Shown: positions 22,691-33,344 of the stretch, one piece after another
Numbering within the stretch: position 1 is the stretch's first letter
Layout: each line of letters starts with the position of its first letter
Assembly (NCBI GenBank): GCA_039621445.1
Contig: CP154956.1
Coordinates: forward strand, 49,626,826-49,690,825
Direction of reading: 5' to 3'
Source of the DNA: Euglena gracilis
Lineage: Eukaryota > Euglenida > Euglenophyceae > Euglenales
DNA length: 64,000 bases
The notes under the pieces: model-generated
What the model was told of the DNA's origin: nothing
Databases searched by the model: none
The model's input: the letters and a program-made list of their open reading frames with translations, nothing else
Made by a program: the position numbers and the translations under genes

Positions 22691-25303
22691 CACCCCGGCC
22701 CGGCCCGAAAACCTCATTTCGGCTCAAAAACAGTTTTTCCGGGTCAGGAGGCCAAAAACATCGTTTTGGGGCAAAAAAATTTTTTCGATTTTTCACTTTT
22801 TTGGCCCGGGACCCAAGTCAATGGGCGGCCCCAAACGGGGCGCTGGCAGTCGAAAAACGCTCATGGCTCAAAACACATTTGATGGGTCGGGAGGCCAAAA
22901 AAATTGGTTTTGGCAAAAAAATTTTTTTCGATTTTTTCGACTTTTTTGACCCGGTTTTGACCCAAAGTCAATGGGTTGGCGCCCAAAACGGGCGCTGGAC
23001 GAAAACGCTCATTTTTCGGCTCGAAACACTTTTTCCGGGTCCGGGAGGCCAAAACAACGGTTTTGGGCAAAAAAAATTCGATTTTTTTTCGACTTTTGGC
23101 CAAACGGCGTCGGACCATGGGAAATTGTACAAAACGTCCCCTGGCCAAAACGGCCGTATCTCGGGCCCGGCGGGGAGTTGGGGGAAAAATACCAAGATAG
23201 GGGGGAACAAAAAATGTTTGAACTTCCCCGACCCCCCCCCACCCCAGAGACGTCAACTCCCTCACCGTTTTGGAGATAAAAAACTGTTTTTTTTGGCCGT
23301 TTGGGGGCTCCAAATGGCAGAGTCCCCCCCAAAACCCCCAAAACGGCCATATCTCGGCCCAGGCGGAGTTGCCCAAACACCGTACCAGATAGGGCGTCCC
23401 AAAGTTGTGGAAACTTTACTTTTCTCAACTCCCCAGCGTTTTCGAGATATTTTGAATTTTTCGATTTTTGACCCCAAAATGACCCCTGTTGCCGGTCCCA
23501 ACAAAATTTCTTTGGAAAAAAAACGGTAGACAACTTTTTTGCTCGGCCATATCTCCGGCTGGCGGGAGTTGGTGGCAAAAGTGCTCGTCTGAAAACTAGA
23601 AATCCTCTCCTAACCTATAAGCTATTAACTTTTCGGGTCCGGAAATTCAATCACATCGATAATCCTCGGGGGCCCGGACCTACTCAGGGGGGGCGGGGGG
23701 GGGGCGGGGGGGGGGGGAGGGGCGGGGCGGGGGGTCCGACCCCCCTCCGGCCCCGGTGGTAAGCTTCGCTCTTACTCTAAAGCTCAGCGATAAGACTCAT
23801 CGCCGGGTGTGACGTAGAGCTGAGCTCTTTGGGAGACCACCCCGGCCCGGCCCGCGAAAAACGCTCATTTTTGGCTCAAAAACAGTTTTTCTGGGTCAGG
23901 GAGGCCAAAAAACACGGTTTTGGGGCCAAAAATTGTTTTCGAATTTTTTCGACTTTTTTGACCAGTTTTGACCCAAAGTCATGGGTTGGTGGCCCAAAAC
24001 GGGGCGCTGGCGGGTCGAAAAACGCTCATTTTCGGCTCAAACACAGGCTTTCCGGGTCCGGGAGGCCAAAAAACATCGTTTTGGGGCAAAAATTTTTTTT
24101 CGATTTTTTTCGACTTTTTTGACCCGGTTTTGACCCAAAGTCAATGGGTTGGCGGCCCAAAACGGGGCGCCGGCGGGTCGAAAAACGCTCAATTTTGGCT
24201 TGAAAACACTTTTTTCGGGTCCGGGAGGTCAAAAATCATGGTTTTGGGCAAAAAAAATTTTTCGAATTTTTTCGACTTTTTGACCCAGCATGCCGATCGA
24301 TAGGGCGTTCCAAGGTCGTCAAATGAGGTCGCCATCACTTTTCCTCAACTCCGCAGCGTTTTCGAGATATTTTGAATTTTTCGATTTTTGGACCCCAGCC
24401 CGGCCGCCCTCGAACCCCCCGCAAGGGTCCCCGAACACCCAAAACTGGCCCAAAATGGCGCAACCAGACCCCGGGAACCCCAAAAAACGGTCAAAACCCC
24501 CCCCTAAACCTCATGATTGACCCCCTGGTTTGGGTTCCAACTCCCCGTCTAGCCCGAGATATGGGCAATTTACGGTTTCGGGCCCCGAACGGGCCCGAAA
24601 CGGCCAAAACTGGCCAAACTGGGCCAAAACCATAAAACGGCCGTATCTCGGGCTAGGCGGGGAGTTAGCCCGAACCGCGCATACCGATCGATCGGGCGTC
24701 CCAAAGTTGTGGAACGACGTCCTCTTCACTTTTTCTCAACTCCGCGGCGTTTTTGAGATATTTTGAAATTTTCGATTTTTTGACCTCAAAATGACCCTGA
24801 AATTTCCCCGGAAAAAAAAACGGTAGACAACTTTTTTGCTCGGGCCATATCTCCGGACTGGCGGGGAGTTACGGGTAACCGAAGGGCTCTGGAGAAACTA
24901 GGGAACCTCTCCTAACCTATAGGCTATTCACTTTGGGGGCCCGGAAATCCAATCACATCGATAATGCTAGGGTGTTCCGACCTACCCAGGGGGGGCGGGG
25001 GGCGGGGGGGGCGGGGGGGGGGGGCGGGGGGGGGGGGGGGCGGGGGTGGGGGGGGGGGTGGGGGGGGGGGGGGGGGGGGGCGGGGGGGGGGTCCGACCCC
25101 CCCGTCGCCGGGGTGGTAAGCTTCGCTCTTACTCTAAAGAGATAAGAGCTCAGCGACCCCCCCTAGTGCTGAGCTCTTGATGAGTGCGCACCCACCCCTT
25201 CATTGACCAGGGTGTGACGTAGAGCTGAGCTCTTTGGGAGACCACCCCGGCCCGGCCCGGGAAAAACGCTCATTTTCGGCTCAAAAACAGTTTTTCTGGG
25301 TCA

Positions 25304-25337
<34 letters not shown>

Positions 25338-28300
25338 AACAAAGGCACCTACCTCGTACCACTCCAAAACTGTTGGGGGGCCAGAAAACAATCGTTTGGG
25401 GTACAAGAATCTTTCGATTTTTTCCCACTTTTTTGGCCCGTTTTGACCCGCAAGTCAACGGGTTGGGCGAAAACCAAATGGGGTCTGGCTGGAGGGTCGA
25501 AAAACGCTCATTTTTGGCTCGAAAACGGGTTTTCCGGGTCCGGGAGGTCAAAAATCATGATTTTGGGCAAAAAATTTTTTTTTGAATTTTTTTGACTTTT
25601 TGACCCAAAAATGGCTGAGTCCACCGGCCAGTGGGGCGGACCCCAGCCAGGGGGGGCATGGGGGGGGGGGTCCGGGTCGGAAATTTTTTTTCGCTCAAAA
25701 ACACTTTTTTTGATGTTCTGAAGTGAAAAAAAGTGTTTTTGAGCGAAAAAAATTTTTTCAAAATTTTGGGTCCCGACCTGCCACCCGACCCCCTCTCGCC
25801 CAGCCGCCCTGACGGCGCCCGGTGGGGTCCCCGAATACCCAAAACTGGCCCAAAATCGCACAACCAGGCCCCAAAAAACGGTCAAACCCCCCCCCTAAAC
25901 CAAATGATTGACCCCTGGTTTGGGTCCCAACTCCTCGTCTAGCCCGAGATACGGCCAATTTACGGTTTCGGGCCCCGAACGGGCCCGAAATGGCCAAAAC
26001 TGGCCCAAAACCCCAAAACGTCCATATGCGAGGCGAGGCTAGGCTAGGCGAGGAGTTGGCCCAAACCGCGCATACCGATCGATAGGGCGTCCAAAAGTTG
26101 TGGAATGACGTCCTCTTTACTTTCCCGCAACTTCACAGCGTTTTCGAGATATTTTGAATTTTTCGATTTTTTGACCCCAGCCCGGCAGCCCTCGAACCCC
26201 CGCAGGGGTCCCCGAATACCCAAAAAATGGCCCAAAATCGCACAACCAGACCCCGGGAACCCCAAAAAACGGTCAAACCCCCCCCCTAAACCTAATGATT
26301 GACCCCCTGGTTTGGGTTCCAACTCCTCGTCTGGCCCGAGATATGGGCAAATTACGGTTTTGGGCCCCGAACGGGCCCGAAACGGCCAAAACTGGCCAAA
26401 TTGGCCCAAAACCCCAAAACGGCCGTATCTCGGGCTAGGCGGGGAGTTGGCCCAAACCGCGCATACCGATCGATCGGGCGTCCCAAAGTTGTGGAATGAC
26501 GTCCTCTTTACTTTTCCTCAACTCCGCGGCGTTTTCGAGATATTTTGAATTTTTCGATTTTTTGACCCCAAAATGACCTGCAATTTCCCCGGGAAAAAAA
26601 CGGTAGACAACTTTTTTGCTCGGGCCATATCTCCGGACTGGCGGGGAGTTACGGGTAACCGAAGGGCTCTGGAGAAACTAGGGAACCTCTCCTAACCTAT
26701 GGGCTATTCACTTTGGGGGCCCGGAAATCCAATCACATCGATAATCCTCGGGTGCCCCGACCTACCCAGGGGGGGGGCGGGGGGGCGGGGGGGCGGGGGG
26801 TCCGACCCCCCCGTCGCCGGGGTGGTAAGCTTCGCTCTTACTCTAAAGAGATAAGAGCTCAGCGACCAGGGTGTGACGTAGAGCTGAGCTCTTTGGGAGA
26901 CCACCCCGGCCCGGCCCGGGAAAAACGCTCATTTTTGGCTCAAAAACAGTTTTTCTGGGTCAGGGAGGCCAGAAAACATCGTTTTGGGGCAAAAAATTTT
27001 TTTTCGATTTTTTTCGACTTTTTTGACCGGTTTTGACCCAAAGTCATGGGTTGGTGGCCCAAAACGGGGCGCTGGCGGGTCGAAAAACGCTCATTTTCGG
27101 CTCTATATCAAGAAAGACCCCCCCTTCACCGGCTTTGTCCTGAGTCCGGTGGGGGGGGTCACCGGCTTTGTCCGAAGGACAAAGCCGGTGACCCCCCCAC
27201 CGGACTCAGGACAAAGCCGGTGAGGGGGGGGTCTTGCTTTAAGTCGGTGACCCCCCCCACCGGACCCCGAAATGGCCCGAAATGGCCAAAACTGGCCCAA
27301 AACCCCCAAAACGGCCCTATCTCGGGCTAGGCGAGGAGTTGTCCCAAACCGCGCATACCGATCGATAGGGCGTTCCAAGGTCGTCAAATGAGGTCGCCAT
27401 CACTTTTCCTCAACTCCGCAGCGTTTTCGAGATATTTTGAATTTTTCGATTTTTGGACCCCAGCCCGGCCGCCCTCGAACCCCCGCAGGGGTCCCCGAAT
27501 ACCCAAAACTGGCCCAAAATCGCACAACCAGACCCCGGGAACCCCAAAAAACGGTCAAAACCCCCCCCTAAACCTAATGATTGACTAATGATTGAGTTTG
27601 GGTTCCAACTCCTCGTCTAGCCCGAGATATGGGCAAATTACGGTTTCGGGCCCCGCATGGGCCCGAAATGGCCAAAACTGGCCAAACTGGCCCAAAACCC
27701 CAAAACGGCCGTATCTCGGGCTAGGCGGGGAGTCGGCCCAAACCGCGCATACCGATCGATCGGGCGTCCCAAAGTTGTGGAACGACGTCCTCTTTACTTT
27801 TTCTCAAATCCGCGGCGTTTTCGAGATATTTTGAAATTTTCGATTTTTTGACCCCAAAATGACCCTGCAATTTCCCCGGAAAAAAAACGGTAGACAACTT
27901 TTTTGCTCGGGCCATATCTCCGGACTGGCGTGGAGTTACGGGTAACCGAACGGCTCTGGAGGTACTAGGGATCATCCCCTAACCTACAGGCTATTCACTT
28001 TGGGGGCCAGGAAATCCAGTCACATCGATAATCCCGGGGTTTCCGGACCTACCCAGGGGGGGGCGGGGGGGCGGGGGGGGGGGCGGGGGGGTCCGACCGC
28101 CCCCGTCGCCGGGGTGGTAAGCTTCGCTCTTACTCTAAAGAGATAAGAGCTCAGCGACCAGGGTGTGACGTAGAGCTGAGCTCTTTGGGGGACCACTCCG
28201 GCCCGGCCTGCGAAAAACGCTCATTTTCGGCCCAAAAACATGTTTTCTGGGTCCGGGAGACCATAAAACATCGTTTTGGGCCAAAAATTTTTTTCGATTT

Positions 28301-28431
28301 TTTTCGACTTTTTTGGCCCGGATTTGACCCAAAGTCAATGGGTTGGCGGCCCAAAACGGGGCGCTGGCGGGTCGAAAAACGCTCATTTTCGGCTCAAAAA
28401 CAGTTTTTCCGGGTCCGGGAGGCCAAAAAAC
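22691..28431. repeat. Four to five second-type higher-order units
   Basis: Each unit is: satellite monomer(s); several dyad modules; the GACAACTTTTTTGCTCGGGC module; TCACATCGATAAT; a G-run; the junction hairpin; GTGTGACGTAGAGCTGAGCT. Units begin near 22,691, 23,830, 25,200, 26,880 and 28,150. The unit at 22,691-23,560 has many small deletions. A poly-A of about 30 bases lies at 25,306-25,335, and G-run arrays (24,985-25,105 is the longest) are strong G-quadruplex candidates. No 19-bp minisatellite is present in this part. The last unit is cut at 28,431 by the mitochondrial insert. Confidence 0.75.
27112..27236. repeat. Near-perfect approx. 125-bp palindrome
   Basis: The left arm has AAGACCCCCCCTTCACCGGC, CTTTGTCCTGAGTCCGGTGG and GTCACCGGCTTTGTCC. 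The right arm is its reverse complement, and the centre GAAG lies near 27,172. Each arm also contains two direct copies of CACCGGCTTTGTCC. It interrupts a satellite monomer and is not found elsewhere in the window. Confidence 0.85.
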
Positions 28432-28436
28432 TTTGA

Positions 28437-28665
28437 ATTCACTACATTATAATCGTCCTATTAGTAAAATTGCTCTTCATTATATTATATATTATAACAG
28501 TGAGCACCAGACAATTATTATATATTTATTAAATATTACAATAACCTATATTTTTAATAAATAGTCATATAGAAAATTTGCCGAGTTCCTTTATTATACT
28601 TATTCATAATCTCTTTAGTATTTCCTACTATATCATATTACATTTTACTATACATAATATATATT
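28437..28665 (-). rRNA. rnl: Mitochondrial LSU rRNA fragment (domain IV part), reverse copy
   Basis: This is the reverse complement of 31,430-31,668, containing on the minus strand AGGAACTCGGCAAA, GTCTGGTGCTCA and TAGGACGATTATAATGTAGT. A partial duplicate, not a full gene. Confidence 0.7.
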
Positions 28666-28924
28666 CATTAATATATATATGATTCTATATATATATATAA
28701 TATATTAATAATTGATATTAGAGATTTATATAAATATTGTTACTCATATTTACATTATCATTATAATTATTTTTATTTAAAAAATTAATCTAAACCAAAA
28801 AACAAGAAACATATATCAGCTTTTGTAGCTTCTATTCTATTATAAACTACAGCTTTTAATCCTGCTTTTGTAGCTTCTATTCTATTATTATAAAATTATA
28901 TTTAATATAAAATTATTTATCTAT
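28666..28924. other. AT-rich mitochondrial spacer with a short direct repeat
   Basis: A/T-rich sequence without a recognised gene. The word GCTTTTGTAGCTTCTATTCT occurs twice (about 28,820 and 28,864). Confidence 0.5.
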
Positions 28925-29215
28925 AAGTCGACATCGAGGTTCTGTTCATATTACATTTTACTATACATAATATAAATCTACCTAAAGAAGATATAAACCG
29001 ACCTCTTTCACAAGGATCTAAACCCAACTCATGTATAGTTTTAATATAACCTATTCATAAAATTAATCGGTTATTCTCTCAACTATTTTAATATAAATAT
29101 TATTATCATAAACTTAAATTTAATATAGAAGATAAAATACAATTAAATATCAAGAGATTTCACTATACATATTACTTTATCAGGAGATATATTACAGTCT
29201 GTTATCCCTAATTAT
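28925..29215 (-). rRNA. rnl: Scrambled mitochondrial LSU rRNA pieces (domain V)
   Basis: Several short blocks are reverse complements of the intact copy but in the wrong order. 28,925-28,955 matches the ACCTCGATGTCGAC region (32,041-32,070). 28,985-29,045 matches GAGTTGGGTTTAGATC and GAGGTCGGTTTATATC (32,122-32,183). 29,140-29,168 matches GTAGTGAAATCTCTTG (about 31,650). 29,172-29,215 matches TTAGGGATAACAGACTG (about 31,999-32,030). The word CATTTTACTATACATAAT lies at junctions. These are rearranged partial copies. Confidence 0.65.
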
Positions 29216-29850
29216 ATAGAACCTGCTATAACATACCGTGATAAGTATTTCACTACTATAATTACATTCTATCAAATTATTTATATGTATTAAAATTCTA
29301 TATTAAATAATAGGATTTTCTATATATAGAAAATCAGATTTTAATTTTCAATATCTATATAAATTTTATTATTAAATTTATAATTTGATTAAAAATCTAT
29401 ATATAATAATAGGAATTAATATAATTAAAAAATATGAATCAAATTTTCAATATCTATATAAATTCCTAAGCTTAGGAATTTTATTATTAATAATAATTTA
29501 TAAATTTATAATTATATTAAAAATCTATATATTATATAAGGATTTTATATAACTAATAATTATGGATCTTAAAAATTATTTTATAGTAAATTTTTAATTC
29601 ATGAATAGATTAAAAATCTATATATAATAATAGGATTTTCTATATATAGAAAATCTAAATTTCTAAAATTGTAAAATATATATATATTATAATTATAAAT
29701 TCAAAAAAATGAAGGTACTAAAAACAGTAATATATATTTGATTTAACTATTATATATAAGCGAGACGCGCTCTCGCTATTGAAAACATAACGAATATCCG
29801 TTCAGGATACCCTCATCACTACCCCATAATTATAGAAATCCAGATTCACA
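29216..29850. other. AT-rich mitochondrial spacer with direct repeats
   Basis: Contains three copies of a CTATATATAATAATAGGA-like word (near 29,300, 29,395 and 29,620) and a small GC-rich hairpin, GCGAGACGCGCTCTCGC, at about 29,760. No tRNA or protein gene recognised. Confidence 0.5.
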
Positions 29851-29864
29851 GATCATAAAGAAAA

Positions 29865-31430
29865 AATAGATATTTGATCTAGAATTTCCTAAGAGAGATC
29901 CCAATCGAATTCTCCCTAGAAAAATCTCTAACAAATCGCTATTTAATGTGAAAGTTGGAATACTGACAAAGAAATATGAATTTGATCCGAAAATTGCTTG
30001 TGTTTCACTTCATATCGATCACAAGGAAAATTCGGCTTTATTTCCTATTTAATCCATTCATAATCTTTGATTCAGATTAATTAGTCGTTTGATCCAGATT
30101 TAATTAGGTTTTCTGGTATTGTCAATCCTAAGCAAATTCTGGTATTACCGACTATTTAATCCAAAATAAAGAATCAGAATCTGTGATTCTGGATTAAATA
30201 GTATTTTGATCCGAATTCTGCTTGTGTGGATCAGAATGTCAATCACAAGATAATTTCGGCTTTAACTACTATTTAATTGAATCACAAAGAATAAGGGGGA
30301 TTAAATAGGCGGTTGATCCAGAATTTCCTTGTGCGGGAAAATAAATCGTTCATAAGAAAAATCTGGAATTACCGCCTAAATAAACCCCCCAAGATCCGAA
30401 ATTTGATTGATTTCGACCTACGGAAAAATTCAATATAAATTCGGCTTTAACTCATAAATAAATTTAGGAATTTCTATGGGGGTCCACTGGCAGAATTAAA
30501 TAGTCGTTTGTAGAGAGATTTCCTTATGTCCAATCCTACAGGAATTTATAAGCAAATAATGGATCAAACGACTAAATATTCTGCCTGAATACCCCCAAAT
30601 AAATTAAATAGGAATTAATACCGAATTTTGTTAGGGATCGACATGAACCGAAACACAAGCATCCCTAATTAATTTCGGATCAAATTCCTATCAAAAGAAT
30701 ATGAATCTGATATTTTGGATTAAATAGTCGTTAAAGCCAAAGTTTCCTTATGTCCAATCTGTCTAGAATCTATAAGCAAATATCCCAATTAACGACTAAA
30801 TAATCCAAAATCTGAGATTCTGATTCTTCTAACCGAATTAAATAGGCGATAATACCAGAAATTGCTTGTAGAATTCCATAGGTCGAAATCAAGCAAATTC
30901 TGGATCAAACGCCTAAATATTCGGCCTGAAAGAATCAGAATCTCAGATTCTGGATTAAATAGTAGTTAAAGCCGAAATTTGCTTGATCTCATCTGAAAGC
31001 AGAAATCAAGGAAAATTCGGATCAAAATACTATTTAAGAATCTGAAGATCTGATTCTTTTAAATAAATTAAATAGTCGGTAATACCAGAAAATGCTTGTG
31101 ATCGAGAATAATGAATCACACAAGCAAATTCTGGATCAAACGACTAATTAATCCGTCATAAAGAATCAGAAACAGATTAAATAGTAATTTGATAGGAAAA
31201 ATCCTTATGTCCAATCCTACAGGAATTTATAAGCAAATTCCAGAACAAATTACTATATAATCCAGAATGAAGAGAATAAACCAAATTAAATAGCGATTTG
31301 ATCTATAATTTCCTTGTAGATTTCCATATTCCGTTCAATAAGCAAATATTAGATCATATTCCTAAATAATCCAGAATCACAGATTATGAATAGATTAAAT
31401 AGTAATTTGATCCAGATTTTTCAATGTCCG
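29865..31430. repeat. Array of about 14 hairpin units with covarying arms
   Basis: Each unit is about 95-120 bp and forms an imperfect inverted repeat. The left arm is ATTAAATAGTCGTTTGATCC or a variant, then CAGAATTTCCTTGTG. The loop is 20-30 nt. The right arm is CACAAGCAAATTCTGGATCA, then AACGACTAAATAAT. Outer pairs differ between units but stay complementary: TAGTCG/CGACTA (about 30,502 and 30,722), TAGGCG/CGCCTA (about 30,307 and 30,842), AGGAAT/ATTCCT (about 30,613), TAGTAA/TTACTA (about 31,167). Inner arms alternate between CCAGAA/TTCTGG and CCGAA/TTCGG. The last unit is truncated at about 31,430 by rRNA sequence. Confidence 0.8.
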
Positions 31431-32250
31431 AAAAATATATTATGTATAGTAAAATGTAATATGATATAGTAGGAAATACTAAAGAGATTATGAATAAGTA
31501 TAATAAAGGAACTCGGCAAATTTTCTATATGACTATTTATTAAAAATATAGGTTATTGTAATATTTAATAAATATATAATAATTGTCTGGTGCTCACTGT
31601 TATAATATATAATATAATGAAGAGCAATTTTACTAATAGGACGATTATAATGTAGTGAAATCTCTTGATATTTAATTGATATCCATTGGAATCCAGATTA
31701 CAATATAGATACTGTCTTTATTATATGTATAGTGAAATTTTATTATTAGTGCAAATACTTATAAATTATAGATAGACGATAAGACCCTATACTTCTTTAC
31801 TCTAATATTTTATTTATTATAATTTATAATAATAATATATATTGAGTTTAATTGGGACAATTGGTGATAATATAATAATATAACTATAAAATAATAATTT
31901 TATATTAAATATAATTTAATAATAATAGAATAACAATTCGTTTATGAATATCTGTAATTTATTATTTATATAAATTACAATATTGTATAAAAGAAACGTT
32001 AGGGATAACAGACTGTAATATATCTCCTGATAAAGGTAAAATATGAACAGAACCTCGATGTCGACTTATAGTTAATCTAGTTATATCAAGAATATACTAA
32101 GATTATGGATTGTTCGTCCTTTAAAACTATACATGAGTTGGGTTTAGATCCTTGTGAAAGAGGTCGGTTTATATCTTCTATAATATTAATCTATTATTTT
32201 ATATGATTTATGTACGCAAGGATCAAATCATTATAGTAAAATATATATTT
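31431..32250 (+). rRNA. rnl: Mitochondrial large-subunit rRNA, 3' half (domains IV-VI)
   Basis: Conserved LSU rRNA words occur in the correct order: AGGAACTCGGCAAA (31,508), TCTGGTGCTCA (31,585), the GGACGATTATAATGTAGTGA block equivalent to the bacterial ACGGTCCTAAGGTAGCGAAA region (31,640), AAGACCCTATACTTCTTTAC (31,771), TTTAATTGGGACAATTGG (31,846), GTTAGGGATAACAGACTG (31,999), ACCTCGATGTCGAC (32,050), GAGTTGGGTTTAGATC (32,133), GAGGTCGGTTTATATC (32,160) and a sarcin-ricin-loop-like TGTACGCAAGGATC (32,210). The spacing is shorter than in bacteria, typical of reduced mitochondrial rRNA. The 5' half is absent, since the hairpin array abuts it. As a nuclear copy it is probably not functional. 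Confidence 0.8.
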
Positions 32251-32335
32251 ATATATATGTATAACTATAACAATACGAATACTGATTTATGTTATTAAGT
32301 TTACGAATATATTATGTATAGTAATAACAATTATA

Positions 32336-33150
32336 AGTCCACCGGCCAGGGGGGGCGGGCCCCAGCTACGGGGGGCATGGGGGGGGGGCGGGTCGGAAAA
32401 ATTTTTTTCGCCCAAAAACACTTTTTTTGATGTTCTGAAGTGAAAAAAAGTGTTTTTGAGCGAAAAAAAAATTTGAAAATTTTGGGTCCCGACCTGCCTC
32501 CCAACCCCCCCTCGCCCAGCTGCCCTCGGATTCCCAAAGGGGTCCCCGAATACCCAAAAATGACCCAAAATCGCTCAACCAGACCCCGGGAACCCCAAAA
32601 AACGGTCAAACCCCCCCCCCTAAACCTAATGTTTGACCCCCTGGTTTGGGTTCCAACTCCCCGTCTAGCCCGAGATATTGGCAATTTACGGTTTCGGGCC
32701 CCAAAATGGCCCGAAATGGTCGAAACTGGCCAAACTGGCCCAAAACCCCAAAACGGGCGTATCTCGGGTTAGGCGAGGAGATGGCCCAAACCGCGCATAC
32801 CGATCGATCGGGCGTCCCAAAGTTGCGGAATGAGGTCCTCTTTACTTTTTCGCAACTCCGCAGCATTTTCGAGATATTTTGAATTTTTCGATTTTTTGAC
32901 CCCAAAATGACCCTGCAATTTCCCCGGAAAAAAAAACGGTAGACAACTTTTTTTGCTCGGGCCATATCTCCGGACTGGCGGGGAGTTGCGGGTAACCGAA
33001 GGGCTCTGGAGAAACTAGGGATCGTCCCCTAACCTATAGGCTATTCACTTTGGGGGCCCGGAAATCCAATCACATCGATAATCCTCGGGTGCCCCGACCT
33101 ACCCTGGGGGGGCGGGGGGGGGGGGCGGGGGGGGGGCCCCGGGCGGATTC
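32336..33150. repeat. Second-type dyad modules and G-run right of the insert
   Basis: Host repeat resumes with a small inverted repeat around a GAAGTG centre (CAAAAACACTTTTTTTGATG / AAAAAAAGTGTTTTTGAGCG, about 32,403-32,460). Dyad modules follow (TATCTCGGG at about 32,760), then the GACAACTTTTTTTGCTCGGGC module at about 32,942, the CACATCGATAATCC word and a final G-run. This is the last unit of the satellite domain. Confidence 0.75.
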
Positions 33151-33164
33151 CTGTGGGTGCTCAT

Positions 33165-33265
33165 CCTGGGGGTGATGCCGACCTGGTCGGCCCGACCATG
33201 GTCGGGCCGACCAGGTCGATAACTACCCCTGGGGGTGATACCGACCAGGTCGGTATCACCCCCAG
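33165..33265. repeat. Two adjacent perfect palindromes
   Basis: 33,179-33,218 is a perfect 40-bp palindrome with arms CGACCTGGTCGGCCCGACCA and their complement. 33,229-33,265 is a 37-bp palindrome with arms CTGGGGGTGATACCGACC around a central A. The second arm resembles the sequence leading into the first (GGGGGTGATGCCGACC), so the two are related. Function unknown. Confidence 0.9.
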
Positions 33266-33344
33266 AAATCTGCATTACCCCCCCCCCTCTTTGGAAATTT
33301 AAGCCCCCCCCCCCCCCGGGTTTCCAAAAGACGAGATCAACATG

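Larger units (their letters stand above)
28432..32335. mobile_element. Nuclear insert of mitochondrial DNA (NUMT)
   Basis: Base composition switches abruptly from GC-rich satellite to about 75-80% A+T at 28,432 and back at about 32,335. The insert contains recognisable mitochondrial large-subunit rRNA words on both strands. An inverted repeat links the left end (28,437-28,665) to 31,430-31,668. No protein gene is visible with any code I can apply by eye. The left flank stops inside a satellite monomer. The right flank resumes with TCCACCGGCCAGGGGG, sequence of a type also seen at 25,620. It could instead be an assembly join, but host repeats on both sides argue for a real insertion. Confidence 0.7.

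Noticed and set aside
28432-32335. Possible plastid origin of the AT-rich insert
   Set aside because: The LSU rRNA words are far more diverged and shortened than in plastids; reduced mitochondrial rRNA fits better.
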